From Adiantum capillus-veneris (lineage: Eukaryota > Streptophyta > Polypodiopsida > Polypodiales > Pteridaceae), in contig CM043971.1 of NCBI GenBank assembly GCA_014529385.2, positions 52,549,209-52,613,208 of the forward strand: DNA of 64,000 nucleotides, read 5' to 3'. Shown here piece after piece: positions 1 through 9,873 of this stretch (position 1 is its first letter; every line of letters starts with the position of its first letter). A program made the position numbers and the translations under genes. Below the pieces are notes generated by a model. That model was not told the DNA's origin. It saw only the letters and a program-made list of their open reading frames with translations, and searched no databases.

Positions 1-904
1 GTCCCTCTCCTTGTTGGCCACACTCCCCCTCTTGCCACAAAGATCACTTGCTAATTAGGTAGATTATGGGCTTTATTAACCTATTTACTAAGCTGTAAAT
101 GTGTTTGGGATGCTTCCCACTCATGTTATGCATTTCTCATTAAATTTCTCCGTTTCCAGTCATTAGTCAAGGAGCTATCAAAGAGAAACTCATAACGCAC
201 TTGTTACAATCCACTCTATATTTTTAGGAAAATATTTTCTAAATTTTAGGGGTGTTTTTTTTGGGGATCTTACATATGAAGTCATGATTTTTATTCTTTT
301 GAAATCTTACTAACAAGTGTGGGTGGTGGGGAGTCTCGTGGTGATAGCCTCATATGGCTAGTGTCAGGGTTTGATTCCCCTCAAAATCATTTTTCTTTCT
401 CTAGTTGTGTACAAGCTAATCTCAACTTCAAGTTTACTGAAAGGGAGAAATGCACTGGAAACATTTTGCCTCATTGTACACATCCATTGCTCCATCCGTA
501 GCCTCCTCCTCTACCAAGGGTTCTATCTCTCTCATAAGAGTTTATGTGCAATTGGCAACACAAGAGCCTCTTGTACAAGTAATGAATCAACAAATCAGTG
601 ATTCAAAGCAGGTATGGACAGGTTTTCATAACGTGAAAAGTGCCAATTTGGAGAGATGCCTTGCATTTCAACCCCGATATCATCATCTCTACCTCCAATA
701 CCCATAGTCAGGTAGTGTTTCCTTGATCGACTTGTCCTAGGGTAGACCATCAAAGCTAGCAACTTTCCAATGTTTGCTGGTAGCAATTATAACAACAGTA
801 GCCTTAGTGAGCATCAACAGAGGCTTCAACATCTATCATAGCATTCAATTAGTCTTCACTAAGTTGTATCAATTGTGCAATCTAAAAGTAAATACCACTC
901 CAGA
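1..904. other. Non-coding stretch, one weak tRNA-like patch
   Basis: No gene recognised. Short frames have no recognisable domain. At about 331-395 the plus strand has GTGATAGCCTCATATGG followed some 25 bases on by GGTTTGATTCC. These resemble the A and B boxes of a tRNA-type Pol III promoter and may be the head of a worn SINE, but there is no cloverleaf and the spacing is short. Confidence 0.3.
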
Positions 905-1108
905 AATGGAGTGGGGGGCCTTTCCACAGGACTATTTGACACCACCTTGTCGGGTGGGATCGGCGGTCCAGGATCTCTGAAAGATGTGGACCATCCATTT
1001 ATTCCCAAGAATAAAAAGATTCTGGCCGGTCTACCCCCACGATTTGAACCCACCACCTCCCAAACTAGAGACTTTGGCTCTCCCATTAAGCTATCACACG
1101 CCACTTGA
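905..1108 (-). mobile_element. tRNA-derived SINE
   Basis: Read on the minus strand from about 1105, the sequence has GATAGCTTAATGGGAGAGC, a close match to a tRNA D-arm/A box. About 40 bases on comes GGTTCAAATCG, a good B box. A non-tRNA body follows, running to the block near 905 that contains GTGGTGTCAAATAG and a C-rich stretch. A similar 3' block (GTGGTGTCAAATAATC then GGGGGGCC) recurs on the plus strand at about 1466-1515, so the body looks like a dispersed repeat rather than a tRNA gene. Pol III promoter plus unrelated tail is the usual SINE architecture. Length about 200 bp. Target duplications were not identified. Confidence 0.5.
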
Positions 1109-1139
1109 AAAGAGGGTGAGAACATAGTATGATATGCCA

Positions 1140-1395
1140 AAAGTGATGGGGTGGGGATCATACGATTTTCACTTGGAGATCACTTTGGAATGGTTGGGGT
1201 CACACGATGATCACTTGGAGATCACTTTAGAATGGTTGGGGTCACACGGTGATCACTTTGGAATAGGTAGGTTCACAGGGTGATCACATCTCAATTGGGA
1301 ATCACATGGGGATCACTTGACAATGACTTGATGTTCACAATGATTTTCCTTGGAGTTCACTTTGATTGTGATCACATGACGATCACTTGGGGATT
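1140..1395. repeat. Degenerate minisatellite built on GATCACTT
   Basis: About 250 bp of imperfect repeats. The words GATCACTTGGAGATCACTTT, GGAATGGTTGGGGTCACAC and GGTGATCAC recur at spacings of about 48-50 bp, decaying to the right. GATCACTT and its inverse give many short palindromes. No coding signal. Confidence 0.65.
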
Positions 1396-1535
1396 GATTC
1401 GCCATCGGATGGCACAAAACCAATCCCACCGCCGCCCCTAATTAATAGCATCCATTGATCCCAGCTAACACAAGTGGTGTCAAATAATCACGAGGGGGGC
1501 CTTTGGAGGGGAGATTTCGGAACACATGAGGTGTC

Positions 1536-1568
<33 letters not shown>
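1536..1568. repeat. (CT)n microsatellite
   Basis: Near-perfect CT dinucleotide tract of about 16 units, then CTCTCCTCTCC. First of many CT tracts in the window. Confidence 0.95.
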
Positions 1569-1572
<4 letters not shown>

Positions 1573-2289
1573 CCTCACAGAACCTCCTTGCACATATCTA
1601 TTGCACTTCTCTCTTATCTCTCTACATTCTTCCAAGTACTAAAGAAGTAAAAGGAACCTTGAGTCTGTGAAGAGCACAAGTCCTGAGTCTAAGAACCCTA
1701 AAGTCTTCCATTGCACCTTACAATAAATGGGCTTGTTTCCCTTCGCAGCATTTGTGTGTTGGAAGCTTTTTAGTGCAAGAAGCTGGTTCGGATTTTGAAA
1801 GGTGAAAGCGGTGAAAGTAGGGGGTTGTCCGTTATCCCCTACACTATTTGGCATGTATGTGGTTCTTCTTCCAAGATGATGATCAGCCAGCGACCAACCA
1901 TATCCACTACCCGCATCAGGTTCTTCTAATTCCACGATACTGATCAGCTAGCAATCAGCCATAGACAGGAAAGTGAAGGCACATCGGGTGCTTTTATCAC
2001 AGAGATCCCATCTCCACCTATGTTTTTGGTCACCCCACATGGCTATCACCCCTTAGAGCCCCAACGTTGGCCACATGAAGCTTCTCTTCATGGCTATAAG
2101 AAGGCATGTATGGTTCACCTCTACCTCTACAAATATAGACGTGCAAGCTGCTACTCACGATTTTGCTTAAGGCACTAGTAATTTTCTTCACACCTAATTT
2201 AGATAATTTGTCAGGCCTTTGAAGTTTGAGGCCTCCAACATCTACTTGCAAGGTTTTGGTAAGTCGACAATCATCTCAGTTGAACCATC

Positions 2290-2930
2290 CCTTTGCAGAT
2301 TGGGATATGCATGACCTTGTGATTGTTCCATCTTCCTAGTAACAATTGTTGTGGCACCATACCAAGTAGAATTGGCTCAATGACTTTCCTTCAAGACCTC
2401 AGCCTAGCCATCAACAACCTTTTGGGTCATTACCCACTGGGTTAGGCAGGCTGAAAGGCTTAACTTCAATTGAGATTGAGTATAACATCCTTGATGAGTC
2501 ATTGGATGTGTTGCAACTAGGTGTTGCCATGACGGATCTATAGGTTTTGCTCTTGCAAAGCAACTGATTCACATGCAACATACCAAAAACAATGGGCAAC
2601 TGCAAGTCTTTGTTAAAGCTCAACCTCAGCCACAACCATCTAAGAGGCACCATACTTTGTCACTTGGTCAACTTCCGTCACTTTTTGAGTTGCATTTGAA
2701 CTCCAACCAGCTGACTGGAAGGATCCATGAAGCCATTGGACATTGCCACAACCTACCCATGTTGGACGTTGCAAACAACAAGCTGATGGGAAGCATAGTG
2801 CCATTGCTGGGTGAGCTTACTATCCTTTCTATGTATCCAGACTGGCAGGTATAGTAGCCACACTCATCGCAGGTGCTGCTATATTCTACTTTGTTGTAAC
2901 GTATAGGAAAAGACGACATTCTATGTTGTG
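2290..2930 (+). pseudogene. LRR receptor-like kinase remnant (LRRs + TM)
   Basis: Pieces in shifting plus-strand frames read like a plant LRR receptor kinase. Around 2355-2430 is a repeat GTIPSRIGSMTFLQDLSLA followed by INNLLG. At 2660-2800 two repeats carry LPSLFELHLNSNQLTGRI and LPMLDVANNKLMGSI. At 2843-2915 is a hydrophobic stretch LAGIVATLIAGAAIFYFVV followed by basic TYRKRR, which looks like the single membrane span and stop-transfer signal. In intact family members these lead to a cytoplasmic kinase domain, but here LINE sequence begins directly after the TM (about 2925). At least two frame changes and stops break the frame, and no signal peptide or kinase domain is present. Family assignment from LRR spacing plus TM is fairly safe; function is lost. 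Confidence 0.65.
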
Positions 2931-3710
2931 AGGGGGTGAAGCAAGGATGCCCCCTATCTCCGACTCTTTTTGGGATGTATGTGGATGAGTTTTCTGACTA
3001 CGTAGAGCGAGGGAGACTGAGGTCCTCAGTTAGTAGGGACATGGATTCCACTGTTTCTATATGTTGATGATATTGTGTTGATTTTTGGATCTTCAGAGGG
3101 GATGCAACATCATTTAGAGGCTTTGCACACATTTCCTCATGATAGTGGATTGTTGATCAACCTTGGGAAACCAAGTTTATGGTGTTCAACACCACATCAG
3201 AGTGGGTTACGAGGTCAACACCCACATTTACATATGACCACGAGACTATGGAATACAAAGATGCATACACCTCTCTTAGGTTAGTCTTCAGAGGATCGAT
3301 CTTTTCATTGGGAAGAGTAGCACAAACTAGACTGACAAGAGCTTATGCACCTTGGGAGGATTGGAGAGGATGTGTTGGTGCGTTCAATTTCCGAAATTGT
3401 GGACAAAGCGCTGGCTTTTTGACACCCTAATGGTTTTAGATTTTCTTTATGGAGTTGAAGTATGGGGACCCTCAGTAAACCACCATGGGAGATCTGGCAG
3501 CACGGATGGTTGGAGGTTAATGGAGAGGCATTTGGTCTCTATGATTTCTTGAATGGTTGGGCTGAGGCCTCAGTGCCACATGAGATTATCCGAGCTGAGC
3601 TAAGTGTCCCCACCCCTCATGGTTAAGGAATTGACTAGATCAGAATCCTTCATACACAACTTATGTGACCTCCCTAGAGACAAATATGCTCGACTAGATG
3701 TCGTGTGGGG
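2925..3710 (+). pseudogene. LINE reverse-transcriptase fragment
   Basis: Plus-strand frames resemble the second half of a non-LTR reverse transcriptase. At 2930 GVKQGCPLSPTLFGMYVDE is the conserved block before the catalytic box. At 3058-3075 YVDDIV(LIFG) is the catalytic motif in another frame. At 3175-3300 the thumb region has MEYKDAYTSL. At 3400-3480 comes FDTLMVLDFLYGVEVWGPS, and 3545-3680 looks like the post-RT segment. At least three frame changes and several stops occur. The 5' part is absent: the fragment starts abruptly against the LRR-kinase relic, as expected for 5'-truncated LINE insertion. It is not the same copy as the minus-strand LINE at 27.5-43.3 kb. Confidence 0.75.
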
Positions 3711-3714
3711 TCTA

Positions 3715-3890
3715 CTATATCTCAAAACTTAGGAAGAAATAAAGCAACCCAAGCTGCATCATCTCAAATGTCTTCTCCAAAGACTGCATGATGGAACGGA
3801 TCATGTCTATCCAAGAACCCATGAAGATAAGGTCGCCAACATACATGATAACAATGGCAGCCAAGTTGCCATGATATATGGAGTGGAGAT
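3715..3890 (-). pseudogene. Ty1/Copia reverse-transcriptase scrap
   Basis: The minus strand encodes AIVIMYVGDLIFMGS and then a segment like LEKTFEMMQLGLLYFFLSFEI, which matches the Copia catalytic box and the following dLG-L-yfLg-ei block. The catalytic YVDD is YVGD here, so one active-site aspartate is lost. The fragment runs into a TG/AG microsatellite at 3891. No LTR or other domain is visible around it. Confidence 0.6.
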
Positions 3891-3891
3891 A

Positions 3892-3944
<53 letters not shown>
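3891..3944. repeat. (TG)n(AG)n compound microsatellite
   Basis: About 10 TG units followed by about 16 AG units. On the minus strand this reads (CT)n(CA)n, the same order as the compound tracts at 5697, 7864, 8023, 8131 and 59528. Confidence 0.95.
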
Positions 3945-3947
<3 letters not shown>

Positions 3948-4262
3948 GGGGAGCACTTGGGTCAAGCCAAAACACTCTCCCCATGGCATTCAAGAGAGAC
4001 CAACAGGCCTTAGATTTTCAAAAGAGGGAGCTATTGCAAAGGGTGCATACATTCCAAGTCTAGGATGGCCGGACATAGCATGAGCTACCACGTAAATTTG
4101 TCCCTATTAGAATGTCTCGCCTGTTTGAATATAGAATAGATTATCCTTATTGCTCTCAAAATCTTTTACTCAGAATTGGGTAGTTTCCTTGGCGAAGTCT
4201 CGTTTAAAGAATAGGGTTTTTGGTGAAGTCTCATTCAAAAGAATAGGGTGCAAGGGTTTTTC

Positions 4263-4720
4263 GTACGAGTGGAGCTGATGCGTGAGGAGGTGGGGTGGAG
4301 TCTACTACTCTATAGTGAAATCACAGCACGTGGTGGGCAAAGGTTGGACAACCGGGGCGGGGCAGTCTCTCTCCATCTCTCTTGCGCGTATGATACTAGT
4401 GAAGGGGATGGGAGTAGGGTCTCATGTGCCTGTTGTACGAGTGGAGCTGATGCGTGAGGAGGTGGGGTGGAGTCTACTACTCTATAGTGAAATCACAGCA
4501 CGTGGTGGCCGGAGGTTGGACAACTTGGGCGGAGCAGTCTCTCTCCATCTCCCTCTCTTGCACGTATGATACTAGTGAAGGGGATAGGAGTAGGGTCTCA
4601 TGTGCAGAGGAGGATGTTAGGGGCTGCATGTAAAGTGGCATGTACGCCAACAGTAGAGGACAATAGAAAAGGGGGCGAGGGGGGTGAGCCTGGTCGCAGG
4701 GCGAGCTGGCATGCATGCAT
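4263..4720. repeat. Repeat family with 172-bp internal tandem duplication
   Basis: GTACGAGTGGAGCTGATGCG starts at 4263 and again at 4435, giving a tandem unit of 172 bp. The second unit plus about 110 bp downstream recurs at 6560-6845 with very few differences. Short frames across it share the peptide VELMREEVGWSLLLYSEI, but there is no recognisable domain and the frame is not kept between units. Function unknown; it behaves as a dispersed repeat. Confidence 0.8.
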
Positions 4721-4768
4721 GTGGGTGTGCATGTGCGCGTGCGTATGCGTGTGCATGTGCATGTGTGT

Positions 4769-4971
4769 CACAAGAAGTTTTGGACAAATTCTCAGAATAA
4801 TTCCCACATTGCGACTTACTTACCTCAACATCATGAGCTTCGATGAGGGAGGCATTGCATACCTAGCTAGGTATGCGGTGCCTCTTGAGCAGAAGCTCAT
4901 GATGTCGTGCATTGTATGAAAAACATTGCAAAAGACTCCTTTTTCCTAAATGAGAAAAATTATAAATCTTC

Positions 4972-4976
<5 letters not shown>
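4769..4976. mobile_element. Palindromic MITE, copy a
   Basis: Ends are CACAAGAAG and CTTCTTGTG, inverted. The centre is a hairpin around ACCTAGCTAGGT with arms catcatgagctt and aagctcatgatg. This copy lacks the GC-rich loop present in copies b-e (11060, 12041, 24231, 27137). A TG tract adjoins its right end. Confidence 0.7.

Positions 4977-5007
<31 letters not shown>
4972..5007. repeat. (TG)n microsatellite
   Basis: About 16 TG units directly against the right end of the MITE at 4769-4976. Confidence 0.9.
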
Positions 5008-5010
<3 letters not shown>

Positions 5011-5117
5011 TGTTTCAGACAGAGCTAGCACATGTGCAAGCTTGAGTCACTTGGAGTTTGAGACCAGTAGAGACTCGAGAGCATTCACCCTTGGAATGTC
5101 GAAGAGAAATTCCAAAA

Positions 5118-5400
5118 TGGTTCAAAAGTTTCATAAGTTTCTTACGTCAAAGAAACTAGTTTCTAGGCAACTCTGCTTGAGCCTGAAAATAAGTGAATAT
5201 GCGATTAGGGTCTACGATCCTTCCTTGGCATGTTGTAGTGCATGAGTTCAATACTGTGTAATAAAATTCGCACTCACAGTCATATGTGTGTGGTGTGCAT
5301 GCATGCACACACACGCACGCGCGCGCACACACACACATGTAATAGTATCTTTAAACGCTTTGTGTATAACTATATGTGTGCATGTGCAATAAGAATGTGT
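5118..5400 (-). pseudogene. Partial duplicate of the ion-channel locus
   Basis: This stretch matches 10217-10480 of the channel-like gene almost base for base, including a minus-strand acceptor (tattttcag) followed by GCTCAAGCAGAG, and the CA-rich patch at 5303-5337. It is therefore a third, very partial copy of the locus duplicated at 9.9-12.7 kb and 23.7-27.1 kb. The possible exon reads AQAELPRN and then a stop. No channel signature is encoded here. A MITE of the same family lies just to its left. Confidence 0.6.
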
Positions 5401-5470
5401 GTGTGTGTGTGTGTGTGTTGGTTTTGGGGGTTTTTTTTTGGGGGGGTTTTGGGGGGGGGGGGGGGGGGCA
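5396..5470. repeat. TG tract running into long G runs
   Basis: About 11 TG units are followed by G5, G7 and a final run of about 19 G separated by T runs. At least four G-runs lie close together on the plus strand, enough for G-quadruplex formation in principle. Confidence 0.85.
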
Positions 5471-5693
5471 ATTCCATGTGCATTTGTGAATCTGTTCTAT
5501 AAACAACTAGCACTGTACACAAGGGTTGGCTAGTGCACTAATAGTACATGGAAACCATATCTTCTCTAGTTTTTGAAGGTTTAAAAGGTTGAAAGATCTC
5601 CTGATATTCTCATCTGAGGTGGAGAAACGAGAAGCATTGTTGTTTGTTATCTTCAGGAAAGCATCACTATGGATCACTATGGATCACTATGGA

Positions 5694-5696
<3 letters not shown>

Positions 5697-5742
<46 letters not shown>
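5697..5742. repeat. (CT)n(CA)n compound microsatellite
   Basis: About 11 CT units then about 12 CA units. It is preceded by three tandem copies of ATGGATCACT at about 5665-5694. Confidence 0.95.
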
Positions 5743-5743
<1 letters not shown>

Positions 5744-5956
5744 CAACTAATAATGATTACAAGCTTAGCACGTGATGTTGTCTTGAGCAGACTCATTAGA
5801 AGAATAAATGGCTCCTATGATGAGGTATCGGGCCAAATAGTAACCGAGACATCTTCGGTCTCAAGATTTAGGCGACCAGGCATACACAAAGGGATCGATA
5901 TAAACCACGTAGACGTTAACAGGTATGCAATAAAAAGCGCAGTTATTAACCTAGTA

Positions 5957-6266
5957 TCAAGTTATTAGCGCATCTTCCTCTCCAATACCTGGATTAGGTC
6001 TAGAATTACCAACTTCCTCTCTTGATTGTCCACCTTGCTTTGTATTAATTATAGCAGGAGAACCACGAAAGTCTGCATCTTCCTCTCCTGCAATATTGTG
6101 ATTAGGACTAGAATTACCAACTTGCGCTCTTGATTCTCCACCTTCCACTGTATTAATTATTGTAGGAGAACCACTAAAGTCAGTGGCAGCATTTGTTGTT
6201 GATGGTAAAACGCCTTCCTCTCCACTACTCTTTAATCTAGAAAAACTAGAGCGAGCAACCCACATC
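5957..6266 (-). CDS. Unrecognised exon with internal protein repeat
   Basis: On the minus strand a plausible acceptor (catgtag) at 6267-6270 is followed by a frame open to 5957. The predicted peptide begins MWVARSSFSRLK and then holds two copies of a roughly 30-residue motif. Shared words are GSPTIINT/GSPAIINT, GGESRAQVGN/GGQSREEVGN and GEEDADF/GEEDALIT. It is polar and acidic with no membrane span or known domain. I do not recognise it. It could be a worn exon of a host gene or a linker from the neighbouring channel-like duplicate, but nothing in it is diagnostic of that family. Confidence 0.35.
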
Positions 6267-6395
6267 CTACATGCAATGGACAAAGAAGGAAACTTTAAGA
6301 ACGAAGTAAACATAGTATGCACATGCTTGCATAATCAAAGGGAATCTAATTTGTGAAATGAAATTGTACCTTTGTATCTTAAATTTTAAATTGAA

Positions 6396-6462
6396 CCCTT
6401 TCTATATGTTCTATGCAGGGATGAACCCTTTCTATATGTTTTATGCAGGGATGAACCTTCAG
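6396..6462. repeat. Short 30-bp tandem repeat
   Basis: AACCCTTTCTATATGTT followed by TATGCAGGGATG occurs twice head to tail with a period of 30 bp, and a third partial unit follows. Confidence 0.75.
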
Positions 6463-6559
6463 AAAATAACACTGTCTGCTGCGAATCTGCCTCCACAGGG
6501 ATTTTTAAATAACCCTACACTAAAATGTGTGTGTGTGTCTTGTGTCGCATGCCACTGGC

Positions 6560-6860
6560 CTGTTGTACGAGTGGAGCTGATGCGTGAGGAGGTGGGGTGG
6601 AGTCTACTACTCTATAGTGAAATCACAGCAGGTGGTGGCCGGAGGTTGGACAACTTGGGCGGAGCAGTCTCTCTCCATCTCCCTCTCTTGCACGTATGAT
6701 ACTAGTGAAGGGGATAGGAGGAGGGTCTCATGTGCAGAGGAGGATGTTAGGGGCTGCATGTAAAGTGGCATGTACACCAACAGTAGAGGACGATAGAAAA
6801 GGGGGCGAGGGGGGTGCAAGCCTGGTCGCAGGGCGAGCTGGCATGTGGGGCGATGGAAGG
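6560..6860. repeat. Second copy of the 4.3-kb repeat family
   Basis: Almost identical to 4435-4715, with single-base differences. It carries only one of the two 172-bp units. Divergence begins after the word CTGGTCGCAGGGCGAGC, where copy one goes into a GTGCATG-rich stretch and this copy goes into GC-rich sequence. Confidence 0.8.
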
Positions 6861-7560
6861 GAGACTAGGAGGGGGTGCACGGCAGGCAGAGAGATTGCGG
6901 AGAGGAGATCAGGGTGATGTGGAAGGTCCCTGTGTAAGACCAAGTGACGGTAGTAAAGCAAGGGTGGCTGAGGCGGGTGTTGCTTTGTGCACCCGTGAGC
7001 AGCACTTGTGCACGCGAGGTTTGCGAGGTGTAGAGCTGGGGGAGGGCGAGAGAGGTGTGAGCAGAGGGCGGGGGAGGAGATACATGCAGGAGGGGTGCGA
7101 ATATCTGGCGGCATTCATTTGAGGGAATTTCATATTAAGCAAGGCAGTAGGGGGTACCCAGCTGGGAAAAATCCAAAAATGGGGAAGAATCTTCGCGGAT
7201 GCCATGCGTCAATGAAGTGAGGAAAGGGACAACAAATGAAGAAGGGAGGTCGTGACTTAGCGTGATGCATTGCGCAGGCATGACGTGAAGCATCAACGTA
7301 GATGAAGAAGGGAGGGGACGAGTCACGACATGGCAGGGTTGTTGTTGCCGCAGGCTTTGCTTTCTACTTAATACGTGGTTTGTGCTTGACGACAACACCA
7401 ACTGGAAGCTAGGTTGGTTACGCAAGCTGTGAAATCAATGTTGTCTCAATCCACAGGTGTTCGATTCCTGCGCGCGCACGCTCATCTTTCTTTTAGAGGA
7501 TGAGAGAGGTGTGTTTCAACCTTGCTTGAAGGTGAGGATGGGCGAAATGTAGTAATATAA
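6860..7560. other. GC-rich block without a recognisable gene
   Basis: Overlapping frames exist on both strands, but they are proline/serine-rich or arginine/glycine-rich composition artefacts. At 7420-7475 the word GGTGTTCGATTCC resembles a Pol III B box, but no convincing A box precedes it. Confidence 0.5.
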
Positions 7561-7576
7561 TTAGGAAGCTGCCACT

Positions 7577-7598
7577 AAGTAAGTAAGTAAGTAAGTAC
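7577..7598. repeat. (AAGT)n microsatellite
   Basis: About five units of AAGT, directly next to the CTAG of a Helitron-like end. Confidence 0.9.
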
Positions 7599-7627
7599 TA
7601 GTATATGACCCGCGCGTTGCTGCGGCA
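7598..7627 (-). mobile_element. Helitron-like 3' terminus
   Basis: Read on the minus strand this is a short hairpin (CCGCAGCAACGCGCGG, stem CCGC/GCGG), then GTCATATA, then CTAG followed by T. A small GC hairpin just inside a CTRR end is the usual 3' end of plant Helitrons. The body would extend rightwards. A near-copy of the hairpin (tatgacccgcacgttgctgcgg) is at 8601-8624 but lacks CTAG. No Rep/helicase is present, so it could only be a non-autonomous element, possibly including the NYN gene fragment. The matching TC 5' end was not found. Confidence 0.4.
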
Positions 7628-7703
7628 AAAAAACATGGATTCGTTTATTTCATTGCTTTTCAACATTCATGTTGCAAATGTGTTGCACATACAATAGCAT
7701 CCC

Positions 7704-7860
7704 ATTTCTGTAGTCTAATCCACGGACGACGAACAAAGGAGGGGTCTGTCAGCCTTGAAAGTTTTAGTTTCTTTGATGGAACTTAGCTTCATACTGAGTT
7801 TCTTTGATGGAACTTAGCTTCATATATACTGAGTTTCCGAAGGCTCGAGAGCTTAGTGTG

Positions 7861-7917
<57 letters not shown>

Positions 7918-8019
7918 AATGGCCTAGACGCTCTATTAGATCCACCATTATTGTATCACTTTGGTCTCATGGGTCACTTTGGCCTTTTAAAGATGTTTAA
8001 TATAGCATTTCATCTCATC

Positions 8020-8082
<63 letters not shown>

Positions 8083-8127
8083 ACCAGGCTCACACCTCTC
8101 TCACGCAATAACTGATGTTTGAAGAGG

Positions 8128-8205
<78 letters not shown>

Positions 8206-8505
8206 ACACACACACACACACACAATGACGAAGGTGGCTTGTGTGTGAAGCTGGCATGTGGAACACGATACGAGGTCAGCCTGTATTGTCCTAGGTCGTT
8301 GTAGGTCATGTTTATAGCTGAACATTGAGCAAATCCACAAAATTTTCATCAGGCAAGCTACATGATCACAAGCTGCATCCCATTTTTGTAGTCTACTCCA
8401 CGGACGACGAACAAAGGACGGTCTATCGGCTTTGAAAATTTTAGTTTCTTTGATAAAACTTAGCTTCGTACTGAGTTTCTGAATGCTCAAGAGTCTGATG
8501 TGGAA

Positions 8506-8515
<10 letters not shown>
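7704..8515. repeat. Direct repeat pair with CT/CA spacers
   Basis: A block of about 150 bp (key words TCCACGGACGACGAACAAAG, AGTTTCTTTGAT and CTTAGCTTC) occurs at 7704-7870 and again at 8377-8515. Each leads into a long CT tract. The spacer holds three (CT)n(CA)n compound arrays. Confidence 0.75.
7864..8223. repeat. Three (CT)n(CA)n compound microsatellites
   Basis: Compound tracts at 7864-7918, 8023-8084 and 8131-8223. Each is CT first, then CA, on the plus strand; the last has an interruption CACT within the CA part. Frames through them are low-complexity artefacts. Confidence 0.95.

Positions 8516-8562
<47 letters not shown>
8510..8562. repeat. (CT)n microsatellite
   Basis: Perfect CT tract of about 25 units between the direct repeat block and a second CCCGCACGTTGCTGCGG hairpin. 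Confidence 0.95.
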
Positions 8563-8563
<1 letters not shown>

Positions 8564-8684
8564 CCATGCTTGCCTTTTTTCAAAGCTGCATAAAGAAAAA
8601 GTATATGACCCGCACGTTGCTGCGGTGGCCAAGAGAAAACCTATCTTTTTGGCATCCACGTTGAGTATCCACTTATTTGAATAT

Positions 8685-9291
8685 CGAGCTCCCACACCCT
8701 TCTCCCCACAATGACATGGCTAATGTTATAGTATCATCCATAGAGTAGATAACCTCCACCCATCCCCACAACCCTCGCTCCATGTTTTGTGTTCCTGACA
8801 TCTTTGCCATGTGCAGCTTCAGTCCAAGAAAACCAAATATCTGCGTATTGATGAAGTGAGGCAGAATCCCCAGCTCTACAACAATAAAGATCTCTTTGAA
8901 ACGGGCCATCTTTAAAATGTCTGTGAAATCGGAATCGTCAGAGAACAGGCATATGCAGTGTATAATATTATTCATGGAGTGCTTCATCTGGCGCTTGAGG
9001 GCTCGATCTGTAGCTGCTTGGGGCTCGGATTCTTGGATCAACCATGCGCACCCAAAAACCAACCCTGAGAAGCTCCATGTGAAGACCATAACCACCAATG
9101 TCATGAATCTTGAAGCCCATGTCTCTTAACATGCGCTTATGTAAGAGACTCACATGCTTCTTCAATTCTGAGTCTGCAACACACTTGAAGCCACAAATTG
9201 CACACTTACATGGAGAAGTGGAAAGGTCTTGGGTCACGCTTATAGAGACACAGTTAGGCTTAATGGGGATTCTCTCTGTGTTCACAGTAGC

Positions 9292-9295
<4 letters not shown>
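8685..9295 (-). pseudogene. C2H2 zinc-finger + NYN-domain nuclease relic
   Basis: On the minus strand a first frame has a zinc finger CAICGFKCVADSELKKH followed by VSLLH (C-x2-C...H-x4-H) and KRMLRDMGFKI. After a frame change near 9060-9100 a second frame reads ATDRALKRQMKHSM, CLFSDDSDFTDILKMARF and IVVELG. The SDDSDF block with the preceding basic helix is typical of NYN (PIN-like) ribonuclease domains. C2H2+NYN proteins are a known plant family, often annotated as putative endonuclease/glycosyl hydrolase with a C2H2 finger, and probably act on RNA. Extra sequence separates finger and nuclease motif, and no start is visible. It abuts a CT tract at 9293. Probably a captured or retroposed gene fragment. 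Confidence 0.65.

Positions 9296-9333
<38 letters not shown>
9293..9333. repeat. (CT)n microsatellite
   Basis: About 19 CT units at the 5' side (minus strand) of the NYN relic. Confidence 0.95.
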
Positions 9334-9338
<5 letters not shown>

Positions 9339-9873
9339 GACAGGCCAAGCTTCAAGAGGTGCCCCGTTCTTCGACGCGTGGCAACGCTCAGCATGCGAGA
9401 AATATTTAAGCTCCATAATAAAGTAGTATAGAAGTATATATGTGAGAATTAATTGTGGAAGATTTCTGATAGACATGCATCCTAGGTATCTCTTTTGATT
9501 AACCAACTTAAGACTTGTAAGCCCTTGAGTCACTTATGAAAGCTTAGGATCAGTGTTTGGGAAAAATGTGTCTCAGCTTAATATCATGCCGTTTTCAATT
9601 TCAAAAATGCCGGCTGAAGGCAAGGGGAAAAGGAGAAATTCGACTTTAAAATAGAGAACATTAGTGTAAAAATCCTAAAAATAAACCTGATTTTCTAAGA
9701 TTTCTTTCAAGAAAGGGAATTTTGTACGTTTGGAAAAATGATTTTTCCCGAACACTGCTTAGGATGCACAAGTATGTAGATGCTTACATATGCAACTAAC
9801 AAATGGAAGGTGGAACTTGGACGTAGTCGCGTAAGGCATTCAAAAGTATGAGTGCAAGTGAGTCGTGACTTAC

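Noticed and set aside
905..1108. Functional tRNA gene
   Set aside because: A and B boxes are present but no complete cloverleaf or acceptor stem pairs, and the sequence continues into a repeat body.
5669..5968. Plus-strand 99-aa frame or a minus-strand TM4 segment of the channel around 5900
   Set aside because: A hydrophobic stretch exists on the minus strand, but there is no splice evidence or family motif to support it.
6728..7114. 128-aa proline/serine-rich minus frame in a GC-rich repeat
   Set aside because: Composition artefact; half of it overlaps a dispersed repeat also present at 4.4-4.7 kb, where the frame is broken.
8010..8309. Open frames of repeated Arg-Glu, Cys-Val, Ser-Leu or His-Thr across CT/CA tracts (also near 3715-4063, 5669, 59256, 59371, 36014)
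   Set aside because: They are only translations of dinucleotide repeats; no sequence outside the repeat supports coding.
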